Shown here in pieces: positions 55,034-64,000 of a DNA stretch of 64,000 nucleotides (position 1 is its first letter; each line of letters opens with the position of its first letter). The notes under the pieces were generated by a model. That model did no database searches and had not been told where the DNA came from. It saw only the letters and a list, made by a program, of their open reading frames with translations. The stretch comes from Allopusillimonas lactea. GTDB lineage: Bacteria > Pseudomonadota > Gammaproteobacteria > Burkholderiales > Burkholderiaceae_B. The DNA lies in the NCBI RefSeq assembly GCF_021653995.1, contig NZ_JAJJOZ010000001.1, positions 620,001-684,000 of the forward strand, read 5' to 3'. The translations under genes and the position numbers were made by a program.

Positions 55034-56554
55034 CTATTCGACAAACAACAGGGCCGGGCATTCGAGGCAGCCGCGTATCCGCTGTATGAACTGCGCCGCA
55101 TCCATGCCGTCGACCACCCGGTGATCGAACGACGAGGATAGATTCATCATCTTGCGCGCCACGACGGCGCCCTGGAGGATGACGGGCCGTTCAACGATGC
55201 GGTTCACCCCCACAATCGCTACCTCGGGGTAGTTGATGACGGGCGTGGACACCAGCCCGCCCAGCGCCCCCAGGCTGCTGAGTGTGATGGTGGACCCGGT
55301 GAGTTCGTCGCGAGAGGCGCGGCCGCCGCGCACCGCTTCCGCCAGCCGCGCGATTTCTGCGCTGCAGGCCCAGACATCCATGGTTTCGGCATGTCGCAGC
55401 ACCGGCACCATCAACCCCGCATCCGTCTGCGCTGCCACCCCCAGGTGCACGGCGCCATAACGCGTGACAATACCGCCGTCGTCGTCATAGCGGGCGTTGA
55501 TATGCGGAAAATCGCGCAAGGCAACAACGATGGCGCGGGCCAGGAAAGGCAGCAGCGTCAAACGGCCGCGCTGGCCCCCCCATTGGGCGTTCATGCGCGT
55601 TCGCAGCGCCTCGAGCTCGGTGACATCCACTTCTTCGACGTAGCTGAAGTGCGGAATGCGGCGCTTGGATTCCTGCATGCGCTCGGCAATTTTGCGCCGC
55701 AGCCCCACCACCTGCACCTTCTGTTCGTCGTCTCGGCGGGCATAGCCGCGCGCGCCGCTGGCCGGCGCGGCAGCCCCGCCCTGCGCGCGAGCCAGATGGC
55801 GATCGATGTCCGCATGCGTGATCTGCCCCGCAGGGCCGGTGCCGGCGACGTACTGAAGTTCCAGCCCCAGATCCCAGGCTCGCTTGCGTACTGCCGGCGA
55901 GGCCAGGGGCCTGCCGCCGTGCGGGCGGGCCGGCAGCTCCGTCGCCCCGGAAAGCGCGGGCACTGCCGCCGCCGCACGGGGTATCGCCATCGTGCCCGCG
56001 CCGCTCTGTGCGCCGCCAATTGCTGGGGCAGCCCTATCGCCGCGCTCCGGCGCTGCTGGCGATGCGGCTTCATTGCCAGCCACGCCGCTCGCCGACGCGC
56101 CAATACCGCCATCGTTTGGAGATAAGCGTGATACCGCTGCCCCCACATCGCGCGCACCCTCTTGATCCCTGGGTGCAGCATCCCCTGCGCCCGGAGCTTT
56201 CGCCTCCGCCGCAGGAGGGGCAAAAGCCTGTACCTCAGCGCCGGCCGCCGCCGACGGTACCGCCGCCGCGTGGCCCCGCTCCCGATCGCGATGAAGGTGC
56301 TCGTTGCCCTCGCCTTCGACCTCAAGCCGGATAAGCTCCGCCCCCACAGCCATCACCTCGCCCACCTTGCCGCCCAGCGCGGTCACTGTGCCGTGCACTG
56401 GGGACGGAATCTGCACCGTAGCCTTGTCCGTCATGACGTCGGCCAGCACTTGGTCTTCGGTCACCGCGTCGCCCGGTTTTACATGCCATTCGACCAGTTC
56501 AACCTCGGCAATGCCTTCACCAATGTCCGGCATCTTGATGATATGCACGCCCAT
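55034..56554 (-). CDS. bkdB: Dihydrolipoyl acyltransferase, E2 of the branched-chain 2-oxoacid dehydrogenase
   Basis: 506 residues. One N-terminal lipoyl domain with the lipoylated Lys in ADVMTDKATVQIPSP (about residue 45), a long Ala/Pro linker (about 90-215), a peripheral subunit-binding domain (ASPAVRKRAWDLGLELQYVA) and the catalytic core with SSFDHRVVDGMDAA near the C-terminus (His). It transfers branched acyl groups from E1 to CoA. The linker is longer than usual. It starts 2 bp after E1 beta. Confidence 0.94.
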   Translation of the reverse strand: MGVHIIKMPDIGEGIAEVELVEWHVKPGDAVTEDQVLADVMTDKATVQIPSPVHGTVTALGGKVGEVMAVGAELIRLEVEGEGNEHLHRDRERGHAAAVPSAAAGAEVQAFAPPAAEAKAPGAGDAAPRDQEGARDVGAAVSRLSPNDGGIGASASGVAGNEAASPAAPERGDRAAPAIGGAQSGAGTMAIPRAAAAVPALSGATELPARPHGGRPLASPAVRKRAWDLGLELQYVAGTGPAGQITHADIDRHLARAQGGAAAPASGARGYARRDDEQKVQVVGLRRKIAERMQESKRRIPHFSYVEEVDVTELEALRTRMNAQWGGQRGRLTLLPFLARAIVVALRDFPHINARYDDDGGIVTRYGAVHLGVAAQTDAGLMVPVLRHAETMDVWACSAEIARLAEAVRGGRASRDELTGSTITLSSLGALGGLVSTPVINYPEVAIVGVNRIVERPVILQGAVVARKMMNLSSSFDHRVVDGMDAAQFIQRIRGCLECPALLFVE

Positions 56555-56556
56555 GG

Positions 56557-57648
56557 TTATTCCCCCCTCCCACTGGTGGGCGCAAACCCGCTTCCAGGGC
56601 GCCCGGGGGACTCATCCATCACCTTGCGAAAAGCATTGCCCACCCGAGTGGGGCTGGGAAAATACGCCCATTCGTGAGCATGAGGGTACGGTGTGTCCCA
56701 CCCCGCGACGCGCTCAATGGGTGCTTCAAGGTGGTAGAAGCAGTGCTCCTGCACCAGTGTGGCCAGCTCCGCGCCAAAACCGCTGGTCTGCGTGGCCTCG
56801 TGCAGCACCACACAGCGGCCCGTCTTGCGCACCGAGGACACGACGGTGTCGATGTCCAAGGGCCAAAGGCTGCGCAGGTCGATGATCTCGGCATCGACGC
56901 CCGTTTCGCGGGCCGCAACCTCGGCCACATACACCATGGTGCCGTAGGTGAGCACAGTGAGATCCGCCCCCTTTCGGAAAACGGCGGCCGATTCGAGGGG
57001 GATTGCGTAGTAGCCTTCGGGCACATTGCCCAAGGGATGCTTGGACCAGGGCACCACGGGCTGGTCGTGGTGGCCGTCGAAGGGCCCGTTATACAGACGC
57101 TTGGGTTCCAGGAAGATAACAGGATCGTCGCACTCGATGGCGGCAATCAACAGGCCCTTGGCATCGTACGGATTGGACGGCATAACGGTACGCAGGCCGG
57201 TAACATGCGTAAACAACGCCTCGGGACTCTGGCTGTGCGTCTGCCCACCATAGATGCCGCCGCCGGACGGCATGCGTATCGTGAGCGGCGCAATGAATTC
57301 GCCTGCCGAACGGTAGCGCAGCCGCGCCGCCTCGGACACGATCTGGTCCGTGGCTGGGTAAAAATAATCGGCGAACTGGATCTCGACGACGGGCCGCAGG
57401 CCATAGGCCCCCATGCCGACCGCCGCGCCGACGATGCCGCCCTCCGAAATCGGGGCATCGAATACACGTGTTTTGCCGTACTTGGCCTGCAAGCCTTCGG
57501 TGCAGCGGAACACGCCGCCGAAGTAGCCAACGTCCTGGCCAAAGATCACGACGTTTTCATCCCGCGCCAGCATTACATCCATGGCAGAACGCAACGCCTG
57601 GATCATGGTCATGGGCCGCGACTGGGTACCGCTTGTGTGCTCGCTCAT
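56557..57648 (-). CDS. bkdA2: 2-oxoisovalerate dehydrogenase E1 beta subunit
   Basis: 363 residues. Transketolase pyrimidine-binding domain with GQDVGYFGGVFRCTEGLQAKYG and DAPISEGGIVGAAVGMGAYG, and the C-terminal domain with TYGTMVYVAEVAA and IDLRSLWPLDID. It forms an alpha2-beta2 E1 with the upstream product to decarboxylate the 2-oxoacids from Val, Leu and Ile. The start is 2 bp after the E1 alpha stop. Confidence 0.95.
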   Translation of the reverse strand: MSEHTSGTQSRPMTMIQALRSAMDVMLARDENVVIFGQDVGYFGGVFRCTEGLQAKYGKTRVFDAPISEGGIVGAAVGMGAYGLRPVVEIQFADYFYPATDQIVSEAARLRYRSAGEFIAPLTIRMPSGGGIYGGQTHSQSPEALFTHVTGLRTVMPSNPYDAKGLLIAAIECDDPVIFLEPKRLYNGPFDGHHDQPVVPWSKHPLGNVPEGYYAIPLESAAVFRKGADLTVLTYGTMVYVAEVAARETGVDAEIIDLRSLWPLDIDTVVSSVRKTGRCVVLHEATQTSGFGAELATLVQEHCFYHLEAPIERVAGWDTPYPHAHEWAYFPSPTRVGNAFRKVMDESPGRPGSGFAPTSGRGE

Positions 57649-57650
57649 GA

Positions 57651-58886
57651 TTACACCCCCGCCTGCTGGCGCTGGCGCCGCAAATGCCAGGGCATGTCTT
57701 TGTAGACATCTTCAAACATGGTGGCCACGCTGCTCGCCTGGCCGTTGGCCAGTGTGCCGTGCGATTCGGCTTCCTTCTGCGCCGCCACGACTTCAGCCTC
57801 GATCTCTTTCTGCACTTGCTTGTGTTCCTCGGCCGACCATGCCCCGATCTGTTTCAGGTGCTGCGCCAGCCGCTCGATGGGATCGCCCAGCGGGAATCGC
57901 GACCAGTCATTGGCGGGCCGGTACTTGGAAGGATCGTCGGACGTAGAGTGCGGGCCGGCGCGATAGCTGACCCATTCGATCAGCGTGGGGCCCAGGTTGG
58001 CGCGCGCGCGTTCGGCGGCCCATTTGGACACCGCGTGCACGGCCAGGAAATCGTTGCCATCGGCTCGGAGCGACACGATGCCTGTACCGATGCCGCGCGC
58101 GGCAAACGTGGTGGCTTCGCCGCCCGCCAGTGCCTGGAAGCTGGAAATGGCCCACTGATTGTTGATGACATTCAGGATGACCGGCGCCTGGTACACATGG
58201 GCAAAGGTAAGCGCCGTCTGGAAGTCGGACGCGGCCGTCGCCCCGTCTCCGATCCATGCCGATGCAATCTTGGTGTCACCCTTGATTGCCGAGGCCATGG
58301 CCCAACCCACTGCCTGTACGAATTGCGTAGCCAGGTTGCCGGAGATGGAGAAGAAGCCGTAATCGCGCATGGAATACATCACAGGCAGTTGACGGCCTTT
58401 GAGGCGATCTTTGTCGTTGGAGAACAGCTGGCACATCATGTCGACCAGCGGCACACCCTGCGCGATCAGCAAGTCTTGCTGGCGGTACGAGGGGAAACAC
58501 ATGTCGCCCTTGCGCAGCGCCAGGATCTGCGCCGTGCCGATGGCTTCTTCACCGAGGCTCAGCATGTAGAACGACATCTTTTTCTGCCGCTGCGCAATCA
58601 GCATGCGCGCATCGTAAATGCGTGTCTTGATCATGGATTTGAGGCCATGCCGCAGCAACTCGGTGTCGATGGCCGGCTCGGCCCAGGGGCCTACCGCCGT
58701 GCCCTCATCATCCAGTACGCGGATCAGCGTATAGGCCAGGTCGGACGTATCGTGCACCGAGGCATCCAGCGCAGGCTTGCGCGCTTCGCCGGCCGGCGCC
58801 AGCCTGAGATAGGAGAAATCGGTAGCGTGGCCTGGACGGCCGGAGGGTTCCGGCACATGAAGCCGGAGAGGTTTTGTTTGTCTCAT
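57651..58886 (-). CDS. bkdA1: 2-oxoisovalerate dehydrogenase E1 alpha subunit
   Basis: 411 residues, the length of the Pseudomonas BkdA1. The thiamine diphosphate motif is seen as GDGATAASDFQTALTFA through VINNQWAIS (about 215-250). The phosphorylation-loop-like region YRAGPHSTSDDPSKYR is also present. ATG 58886 is preferred; the upstream in-frame extension is basic and unrelated. It starts a tight four-gene operon for branched-chain amino-acid breakdown. No bkdR regulator is beside it. Confidence 0.95.
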   Translation of the reverse strand: MRQTKPLRLHVPEPSGRPGHATDFSYLRLAPAGEARKPALDASVHDTSDLAYTLIRVLDDEGTAVGPWAEPAIDTELLRHGLKSMIKTRIYDARMLIAQRQKKMSFYMLSLGEEAIGTAQILALRKGDMCFPSYRQQDLLIAQGVPLVDMMCQLFSNDKDRLKGRQLPVMYSMRDYGFFSISGNLATQFVQAVGWAMASAIKGDTKIASAWIGDGATAASDFQTALTFAHVYQAPVILNVINNQWAISSFQALAGGEATTFAARGIGTGIVSLRADGNDFLAVHAVSKWAAERARANLGPTLIEWVSYRAGPHSTSDDPSKYRPANDWSRFPLGDPIERLAQHLKQIGAWSAEEHKQVQKEIEAEVVAAQKEAESHGTLANGQASSVATMFEDVYKDMPWHLRRQRQQAGV

Positions 58887-59094
58887 GGTTCGCTTCTGAA
58901 AACATCTTGTGGAAAATTTTCGATGCTGTTTTTGTGCCTGGCGCGGGCCCCCGCGGCGCTGAACGCTGTGAAGCAAACCCCGTGCCGGGCGTAGCCGCCT
59001 TGTGGGCGGCATAAGATCATGATCGCCGATTCAGGGGCGATAAGCAAGCCTGCGCGAGCGGTGCGGCGATAGCGCCGCGCGATGTCCTGCACCC

Positions 59095-61752
59095 CTAAGA
59101 TCCGCCCCAGTATGTCCCGCGGCGTGCTCGCGCACTGATCGCCGACAAGGCTCCCTTCGACGACTGGATGCTGATCGCGCCATCGCTATCGGTGCGCCAG
59201 AAGTGTGCACCCACTGCTTCCCAACGACGCTGCACATAGGGGCTGGGGTGACCGTGGGGGCTCCAACGACCTGCCTGAGCGATGACGTGGGCGGGTCGGG
59301 TAGCATGGACCAGCATGATGCTCGATGATGACGCTGAACCGTGATGCGGTGCCATGACCACATCGATGCCGCCGAGGCCGGCATCAATCAGCCGCCGCTC
59401 CTGGCGAGCGCCGATATCGCCGGTGAGCAGCGCAGTATGGTGGGGGCCGCGAATGCGAAGCACGCAGCTACTCGCATTGCGGGACTGCGGCAAGGCGTCG
59501 GGCCACAGAAAGGTGAATTCAACCCCGTCGACGACCCATGCCCTGCCCCGCTCGCAACGTGCCGACCGTACCGGCATGCGCGCGGGCGCTGCCGGGTGCA
59601 CTGCATCGGGCAGATCAAAAGACGCATAGGACTGCCCCACCTCAACGCCCTGCAAGACGCTGTGCAAACCGCCCGCATGGTCTGAATCGGCGTGCGATAC
59701 CACCAGCACATCCAGCCGCCGCACACCAGCGGCACGCAGAAAAGGCAGCACGATACGGGCGCCGTCATCGATGCCGCCATGATGGGCGCCGCCAGTGTCG
59801 AACAGCAAGGTCTGGCTGGCGGTTCGCACGACAATTGCGCCCGCCTGCCCGACGTCCAGCGCATCGAGCCACCAGTCGCCGTGCGGCGGCCGCTCGGCGC
59901 GCCAGCACAATGCCGGCAATACAAGCAACCATGCCGCCCGCCGCAGCGGCGGCCCATATGGCGCGACGGCAAGCGCGATGCCCGCCAACGCCAGCGGTAA
60001 GGTCCAGAATGGCGCGGCGGCAGCAGGCAAACTGGCGACCGGCAACGCGGCCAGCCATGCGGTGGGCGCCATGACGGCCTGCAGTACGCCATGCCCGATG
60101 GCAGCGAAGACGCCGGCCACAGGCCCGGCGCCTGGTATCAGCGAGGCGGCGGCGCACAGCAGCGATAGCGGCGTGACAACCACGCCGATGAGCGGAATCG
60201 CGTAGGCGTTCGCCAATGGCGATACCAGCGATATCTCGTGAAACTTGAGTGCCAGTGCCGGCATCAAAGCCACCGACACCGCCAGTTGCAGGGATATTGC
60301 AGCTACCACGGCCCGCCGCCAGCGCAGCATGCGCGATGGGGGCGCCAGGCCAATGGCCATCCCGCGCCATTGGGTGCTGGTCAGCAGTACCGCTACCGCG
60401 CCGAAAGACAGCCAGAAGCCGCTGGCCAGCACAGCCCACGGGTCCAGCAAGACGACAAAAAGCGCTGCCAGGCAGACGATGCGCGTACCTGTGACCGGCA
60501 CGCGCAGCACGTATGCAATAGCGACCACGGCCAGCATCAAAAAGGTGCGCCGCGCCGGCACACCCCACCCGGCCAACAGGCAATAACACCAGGCCACGGC
60601 CAGCGCCGTCCAGGCCGCTGGCAGGCGAGCAGGCAGCCGTTCAGCCAGCAGCCTGCCGCGCCAGCGCAGGCGCCGGGCCAGCCAATACACGGAGAGCCCG
60701 CCCAGGGCGGCGATCATGGTGATGTGAGAGCCGCTGATGGATACCAGATGTGTGATGCCGCTACGGTTGAAGACCTGCCAGTCGCCCGTCTGGATACTGG
60801 CCTGATCCCCCACAGCGAGCGCCAGCAGCACGCCGCCGTAGCGCTGCCCCGACAGGTGCGGCAGCATCGCGGCGCGTACCGCATGGCGCGCGCGCTCGGC
60901 CAATACTTCCAGGCTGGCAGCGGGGTGGTCCGCCAACAGCACCGGCTTGCCCCGTACGGTCGCCGTGGCACGCACGCCGCGCGCAAACAGATGGCCTTCC
61001 TGGTCGAAGCCATGCGGGTTGCGAGCGCTCCAGGAACGCCGCAGCCGCAGCGCCATACGCCACACTTGACCAGGGCGCGGCGCCGACCACTCACCTTGCC
61101 GCTCACGCGGAAGGCGACTGAGGGCATGCCCATGCCCGGCGGACTTAGCATCCCGCCCCCCACCGCTGGGGCCAGGACTGCGTGCGGCGGCTTGCAGAGC
61201 AAGCGCCTTGCCAGCCGCGCTGGAAGTGGAAGCAGGCCGTCCCGCAGGCACGGCAAGCGGCCAGTTGACCATGATCCGTGAGGGCACGCCGCCGGGCCGC
61301 GCATCCAGGACACGCGCTTCGAACTGAATGCTCTGGCGATCGACGCGCGGCAGCGTCACCACCTGCAGTGTGACGCGCGAGACGCGGTCGTCATTGACGG
61401 GCGCCAGCGCATCCGCAAGCCGCAACTCCGCGCGCCAACTGGCGTATGAGACGCCCAGCGCCAGCGCCCACGCCAACAATAGAAGCATATGCAGCAGGCG
61501 CCCCACACTTTGACGACGACGGCGCGCCTGCCTGCCACGCCGCCGCCCCCCTGCTCTTCGGTCATCCCGCGACCCGTCTGCCGGTTGTTCGCCGAAGGTG
61601 GCCCATGCGCGCCGCGCAACAATGATGACCAGCGAGATAAGCAAAAGCGCCGCGAGCCCACGCAGAATCGCACCCTGCGACGGCAAGGCCGGTAAGCCAT
61701 GCACAATGCAGTTGCCCGCGACAAACGCCAGTATCCATGCCCGCCCGCTCAT
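59095..61752 (-). CDS. comEC: ComEC/Rec2 DNA-uptake channel protein
   Basis: About 885 residues. N-terminal helices and an OB-like soluble part (DUF4131, about 90-290), the polytopic Competence domain (LVSISGSHITMIAALGGL at about 345, then helices to about 610) and a C-terminal metallo-beta-lactamase domain with VVSHADSDHAGG (about 690) and MAPHHGS. ATG 61752 is taken as start; one at 61803 adds 17 residues. ComEC moves single-stranded DNA across the inner membrane during transformation. The periplasmic part holds long Arg/Ala/Gly-rich insertions (about 45-60, 190-230). Confidence 0.93.
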   Translation of the reverse strand: MSGRAWILAFVAGNCIVHGLPALPSQGAILRGLAALLLISLVIIVARRAWATFGEQPADGSRDDRRAGGRRRGRQARRRRQSVGRLLHMLLLLAWALALGVSYASWRAELRLADALAPVNDDRVSRVTLQVVTLPRVDRQSIQFEARVLDARPGGVPSRIMVNWPLAVPAGRPASTSSAAGKALALQAAARSPGPSGGGRDAKSAGHGHALSRLPRERQGEWSAPRPGQVWRMALRLRRSWSARNPHGFDQEGHLFARGVRATATVRGKPVLLADHPAASLEVLAERARHAVRAAMLPHLSGQRYGGVLLALAVGDQASIQTGDWQVFNRSGITHLVSISGSHITMIAALGGLSVYWLARRLRWRGRLLAERLPARLPAAWTALAVAWCYCLLAGWGVPARRTFLMLAVVAIAYVLRVPVTGTRIVCLAALFVVLLDPWAVLASGFWLSFGAVAVLLTSTQWRGMAIGLAPPSRMLRWRRAVVAAISLQLAVSVALMPALALKFHEISLVSPLANAYAIPLIGVVVTPLSLLCAAASLIPGAGPVAGVFAAIGHGVLQAVMAPTAWLAALPVASLPAAAAPFWTLPLALAGIALAVAPYGPPLRRAAWLLVLPALCWRAERPPHGDWWLDALDVGQAGAIVVRTASQTLLFDTGGAHHGGIDDGARIVLPFLRAAGVRRLDVLVVSHADSDHAGGLHSVLQGVEVGQSYASFDLPDAVHPAAPARMPVRSARCERGRAWVVDGVEFTFLWPDALPQSRNASSCVLRIRGPHHTALLTGDIGARQERRLIDAGLGGIDVVMAPHHGSASSSSIMLVHATRPAHVIAQAGRWSPHGHPSPYVQRRWEAVGAHFWRTDSDGAISIQSSKGALSAISARARRGTYWGGS

Positions 61753-61969
61753 CCGCCTGCTCCCGCCAGTTGCTCGGCCGTCGAGCATAGCGGGCGCCCA
61801 CACTGGTTGGGCGCCAACGCGGCGCGAATGTCATAGCGCGTTTGCAGCATTGCGCAAGCGATACGTCAACCAGCACACACCCTGCGCAATCTTGGCAGTA
61901 CCTGCCCAAGGCTGCTGCCAGCATTATCTCGTCGCCAGAATCCGCGCAACAACGTGGCTGTACGAGCCC

Positions 61970-62788
61970 TCAGCGCGCCAGCGCGCCGCCCAACCGCGGC
62001 AACACGCGGCAGGCGTTCTGCCCGGTTTGCGTGATGATGTCGTCGCGGCCTGTGCCGCGCAGCTCGGCCAGCGCATCAGCCACGCCGCTGACTTCGGCGG
62101 GCTCATTGCGCGCGCGCGATGCGCCGGGCGCCCCCAGCCAGGCGGGCGGGATATCCGGCGCATCCGTTTCGAGCACCAGTGCATCGGCAGGCAATTGCGC
62201 AGCCAACCGTCGTATCTGTAGCGAGCGCGGAAACGTCATGGCACCGCCCAGACCCAAAGCGAAACCCTGGTCGATAAAATGCCCCGCCTGCTGAAAACTG
62301 CCGTTGAAGGCATGGGCAATCCCCCCCACACCCGACACGCGCCGCAGATGCTTCAGAATCTGGTCCTGTGAACGCCGCACATGCAGCAGCACTGGTAAGC
62401 CATGGCGCTGGGCAAGCGCCAGCTGCGCCGCGTAGAAATCTTCCTGCTTGCGCGCCATGTCGTTCTCGCGCAGGGCCGGGATAAAGAAATCCAGCCCGAT
62501 TTCGCCGATGGCAACAAAACGCCGGTCGGCCAGCGCCTGCTCGACACGCAGAGCAAGCAGATCGAGGTCTTCAAGGCGTGCCTGCGGAATACACACGGGA
62601 TGAATGCCCAAGGCATAGCTTCCGCCATCGAAGGCATGCGCCAATACGCGCACCGCATCGAAATTGACGCGACCGATGGCGGGGATAACAATGCCGGCCA
62701 CACCTCGCAGCTGGGCTCGATGCAGCACCGCGTCGCGGTCCGCATTGAACTCGGCCGCATCAAGATGGCAATGGGTGTCAATGAGCAT
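61970..62788 (-). CDS. TatD-family hydrolase/DNase
   Basis: 272 residues. Metal motifs: DTHCHLDAAEF at the start, GEIGLDFF (Glu about residue 92), HVRRSQDQ, HAFNGSFQQA and ETDAPDIPPAW. This suits the YcfH/TatD deoxyribonuclease family. ATG 62788 has GGAGG six bases ahead; an ATG at 62818 overlaps the lolD stop (ATGA) and is the alternative. The gene follows lolD on the same strand, as often seen in Betaproteobacteria. Confidence 0.92.
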   Translation of the reverse strand: MLIDTHCHLDAAEFNADRDAVLHRAQLRGVAGIVIPAIGRVNFDAVRVLAHAFDGGSYALGIHPVCIPQARLEDLDLLALRVEQALADRRFVAIGEIGLDFFIPALRENDMARKQEDFYAAQLALAQRHGLPVLLHVRRSQDQILKHLRRVSGVGGIAHAFNGSFQQAGHFIDQGFALGLGGAMTFPRSLQIRRLAAQLPADALVLETDAPDIPPAWLGAPGASRARNEPAEVSGVADALAELRGTGRDDIITQTGQNACRVLPRLGGALAR

Positions 62789-62817
62789 CGGCGCCTCCGG
62801 GGCCAGGCCCACAGGCA

Positions 62818-63531
62818 TCAGGCCAGATTGAGCGGGACAGTTTCAGGGTCGATGAGCAGCCCTTTTTCCATACTAAGCTGGCGGTGCGCCAGCGCTGCCA
62901 AGGCCGGGTCGTGCGTGACAATGGCAAATGCCGTGCCGAACTCCCGATTGACGCGCACCAAGAGCTCGAACATGGATTCAGCCGTATAGCGATCAAGGTT
63001 GCCAGTGGGCTCGTCGGCCAGTACGCAGGTGGGGCGCGTGACCAGCGCCCGCGCCAACGCCACACGCTGGCGCTCGCCGCCCGAAAGCTGGCCTGGGTAG
63101 TGCTCGATACGCTGCGCCAGACCCACTTGCTCCAGCACAGCTTGCGCCTGTTCGCGCGCCTTGGCGCGACTGTCACGCCGCACGATGAGGGGCATGGCCA
63201 CGTTGTCGAGCGCAGAAAACTCGGGCAGCAGATGGTGAAACTGGTACACAAAGCCCAGGTGCGCGTTGCGCAGGCGGCTGCGTTCAGTTTCGGACAAGCC
63301 GGCCACCGGTTTGCCATCGACGAACACCTCGCCCGAGGTGGGTTGATCCAGCAGCCCCAGGGTATGAAGCAGTGTGCTCTTGCCAGAGCCCGAGGCGCCT
63401 ACGATGGCGACCATTTCGCCGTAATCGACGTGCAGGCTGACATCGCGCAGCACCTGGATGGATTCACCGCCCTCGGTGTAGGTCTTGACCAGATTGGACG
63501 CTTTCAGCGCGTGGATGCGGGTGTCAGTCAT
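62818..63531 (-). CDS. lolD: Lipoprotein-releasing ABC transporter ATPase LolD
   Basis: 237 residues. Walker A GASGSGKSTLLH, the LolD signature with QFHHLLPEFSALDNV, LSGGERQRVALARAL and Walker B CVLADEPTGNLD. It powers LolCE to extract outer-membrane lipoproteins from the inner membrane. It overlaps the LolC/E gene by 8 bp and is in turn followed by tatD. Confidence 0.95.
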   Translation of the reverse strand: MTDTRIHALKASNLVKTYTEGGESIQVLRDVSLHVDYGEMVAIVGASGSGKSTLLHTLGLLDQPTSGEVFVDGKPVAGLSETERSRLRNAHLGFVYQFHHLLPEFSALDNVAMPLIVRRDSRAKAREQAQAVLEQVGLAQRIEHYPGQLSGGERQRVALARALVTRPTCVLADEPTGNLDRYTAESMFELLVRVNREFGTAFAIVTHDPALAALAHRQLSMEKGLLIDPETVPLNLA

Positions 63532-64000
63532 GGCGAAGCACCTGGGCTGGTTGCAGGCTGGACGCGCGCCAGCTCGGGTAGAGCGTGGCCAGCAGCGACA
63601 GCACGAGTGAAGTAATGGCGATCGTGACGATGTCGCCCGCCCGGGGATCGGAAGGCAGCTCGCTGATGAAGTAGATCTGTTGCGGCAGAAACTGCACGCC
63701 CAGCAGGCGCTCGATGAAGGGGACGATGATATCGATATTGAAGGCGATCAGCATGCCCAGCCCCACGCCAGCCAAAGTACCAATGATGCCAATCAGCGAC
63801 CCCTGCACCAGGAATATCTTGGCGACCTCGCGCGGGCTGGCACCCAGCGTGCGCAAAATAGCGATGTCGGAGCGCTTGTCCTTCACGGCCATCACCAGCG
63901 AAGACAGCAGATTGAAAGCCGCCACCGCCACAATCAGCGCGAGGATCAGGAACATCATGCGTTTTTCTGTTTGCACAGCCGCGAACCAGGTTCGGTTGTT
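63524..64000 (-). CDS. lolC: Lipoprotein-releasing permease LolC/LolE (C-terminal part)
   Basis: The gene runs off the right edge; about 158 C-terminal residues are seen. They hold the last three membrane helices with the FtsX-like motif AVKDKRSDIAILRTLGASPR, and a TWFAAVQTEKRMMF start typical of LolC/E before the second helix. The frame continues unbroken to base 64000. Whether it is LolC, LolE or a merged LolF-type cannot be told from this part. Confidence 0.9.
   Translation of the reverse strand, partial: NNRTWFAAVQTEKRMMFLILALIVAVAAFNLLSSLVMAVKDKRSDIAILRTLGASPREVAKIFLVQGSLIGIIGTLAGVGLGMLIAFNIDIIVPFIERLLGVQFLPQQIYFISELPSDPRAGDIVTIAITSLVLSLLATLYPSWRASSLQPAQVLRHD

Overview
The window looks like a chromosomal segment of a GC-rich betaproteobacterium of the Alcaligenaceae (Bordetella, Achromobacter, Castellaniella, Pusillimonas or Advenella type). 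The evidence is a Bug/TctC solute-binding receptor, a guaB-purL-greB neighbourhood with guaA nearby, a YbhGFSR-type drug exporter operon and Betaproteobacteria-like protein sequences. I cannot fix the species from sequence alone.

Layout of the core. 1-12.7 kb: the end of a Bug receptor, an enoyl-CoA hydratase, a LysR regulator, a TonB-dependent receptor behind a Fur-like box, chromate transporter ChrA, an I78-type inhibitor lipoprotein, an SbmA/YddA-type ABC exporter, a VOC protein, a D-threonine-aldolase-like enzyme, L-serine deaminase and an alpha/beta hydrolase. 12.9-20.7 kb: a TetR-controlled tripartite ABC efflux operon (small membrane protein, HlyD adaptor, double-ATPase, two ABC-2 permeases, outer-membrane factor). 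37.9-51.5 kb: guaA, an accessory block (MFS, hydrolase, MgtC, siderophore receptor), guaB, purL, greB. 51.5-64 kb: a PHP phosphatase, a hydrolase, a complete branched-chain 2-oxoacid dehydrogenase operon (E1alpha, E1beta, E2, E3), ComEC, a TatD nuclease, LolD and the end of LolC/E.

Accessory island. Between 21554 and 37906 lies a 16.3-kb element bounded by a perfect 71-bp direct repeat that contains the last 12 bp and the terminator of guaA, so it is integrated at the 3' end of guaA. From guaA inward it carries: a P4-type integrase whose catalytic C-terminus is missing; a small replication-initiator-like gene with four 21-bp iterons; one perfect RK2-type (IncP) iteron; a recognisable IncP/RK2-family oriT with its nic region but no relaxase; trbJ-trbK-trbL (the entry-exclusion end of an IncP trb operon) with a perfect KorB operator but no korB; small unknown genes; a serine recombinase beside a res-like dyad; a cluster with one RelE/ParE toxin and three antitoxin-like genes; and a defence cassette. 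The cassette is hamA-hamB (Hachiman: DUF1837 nuclease plus Ski2-like helicase, overlapping by 14 bp), followed on the same strand by an OLD-family ATPase/TOPRIM nuclease resembling GajA but without a GajB helicase.

Left of the island (20.7-21.55 kb) is a decayed strip with a PIN-toxin remnant and a fragment of a related integrase-proximal end. This suggests an older island was once integrated at the same guaA site and has mostly been deleted.

Working interpretation (inference): the island behaves like a satellite of IncP plasmids. It can be nicked in trans at its oriT, may exclude incoming IncP plasmids through TrbK, keeps operators that an incoming KorB would read, and protects the host against phage with HamAB and possibly the OLD nuclease. 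The broken integrase suggests it is now locked in place, where its oriT could act as a cryptic Hfr-like origin.
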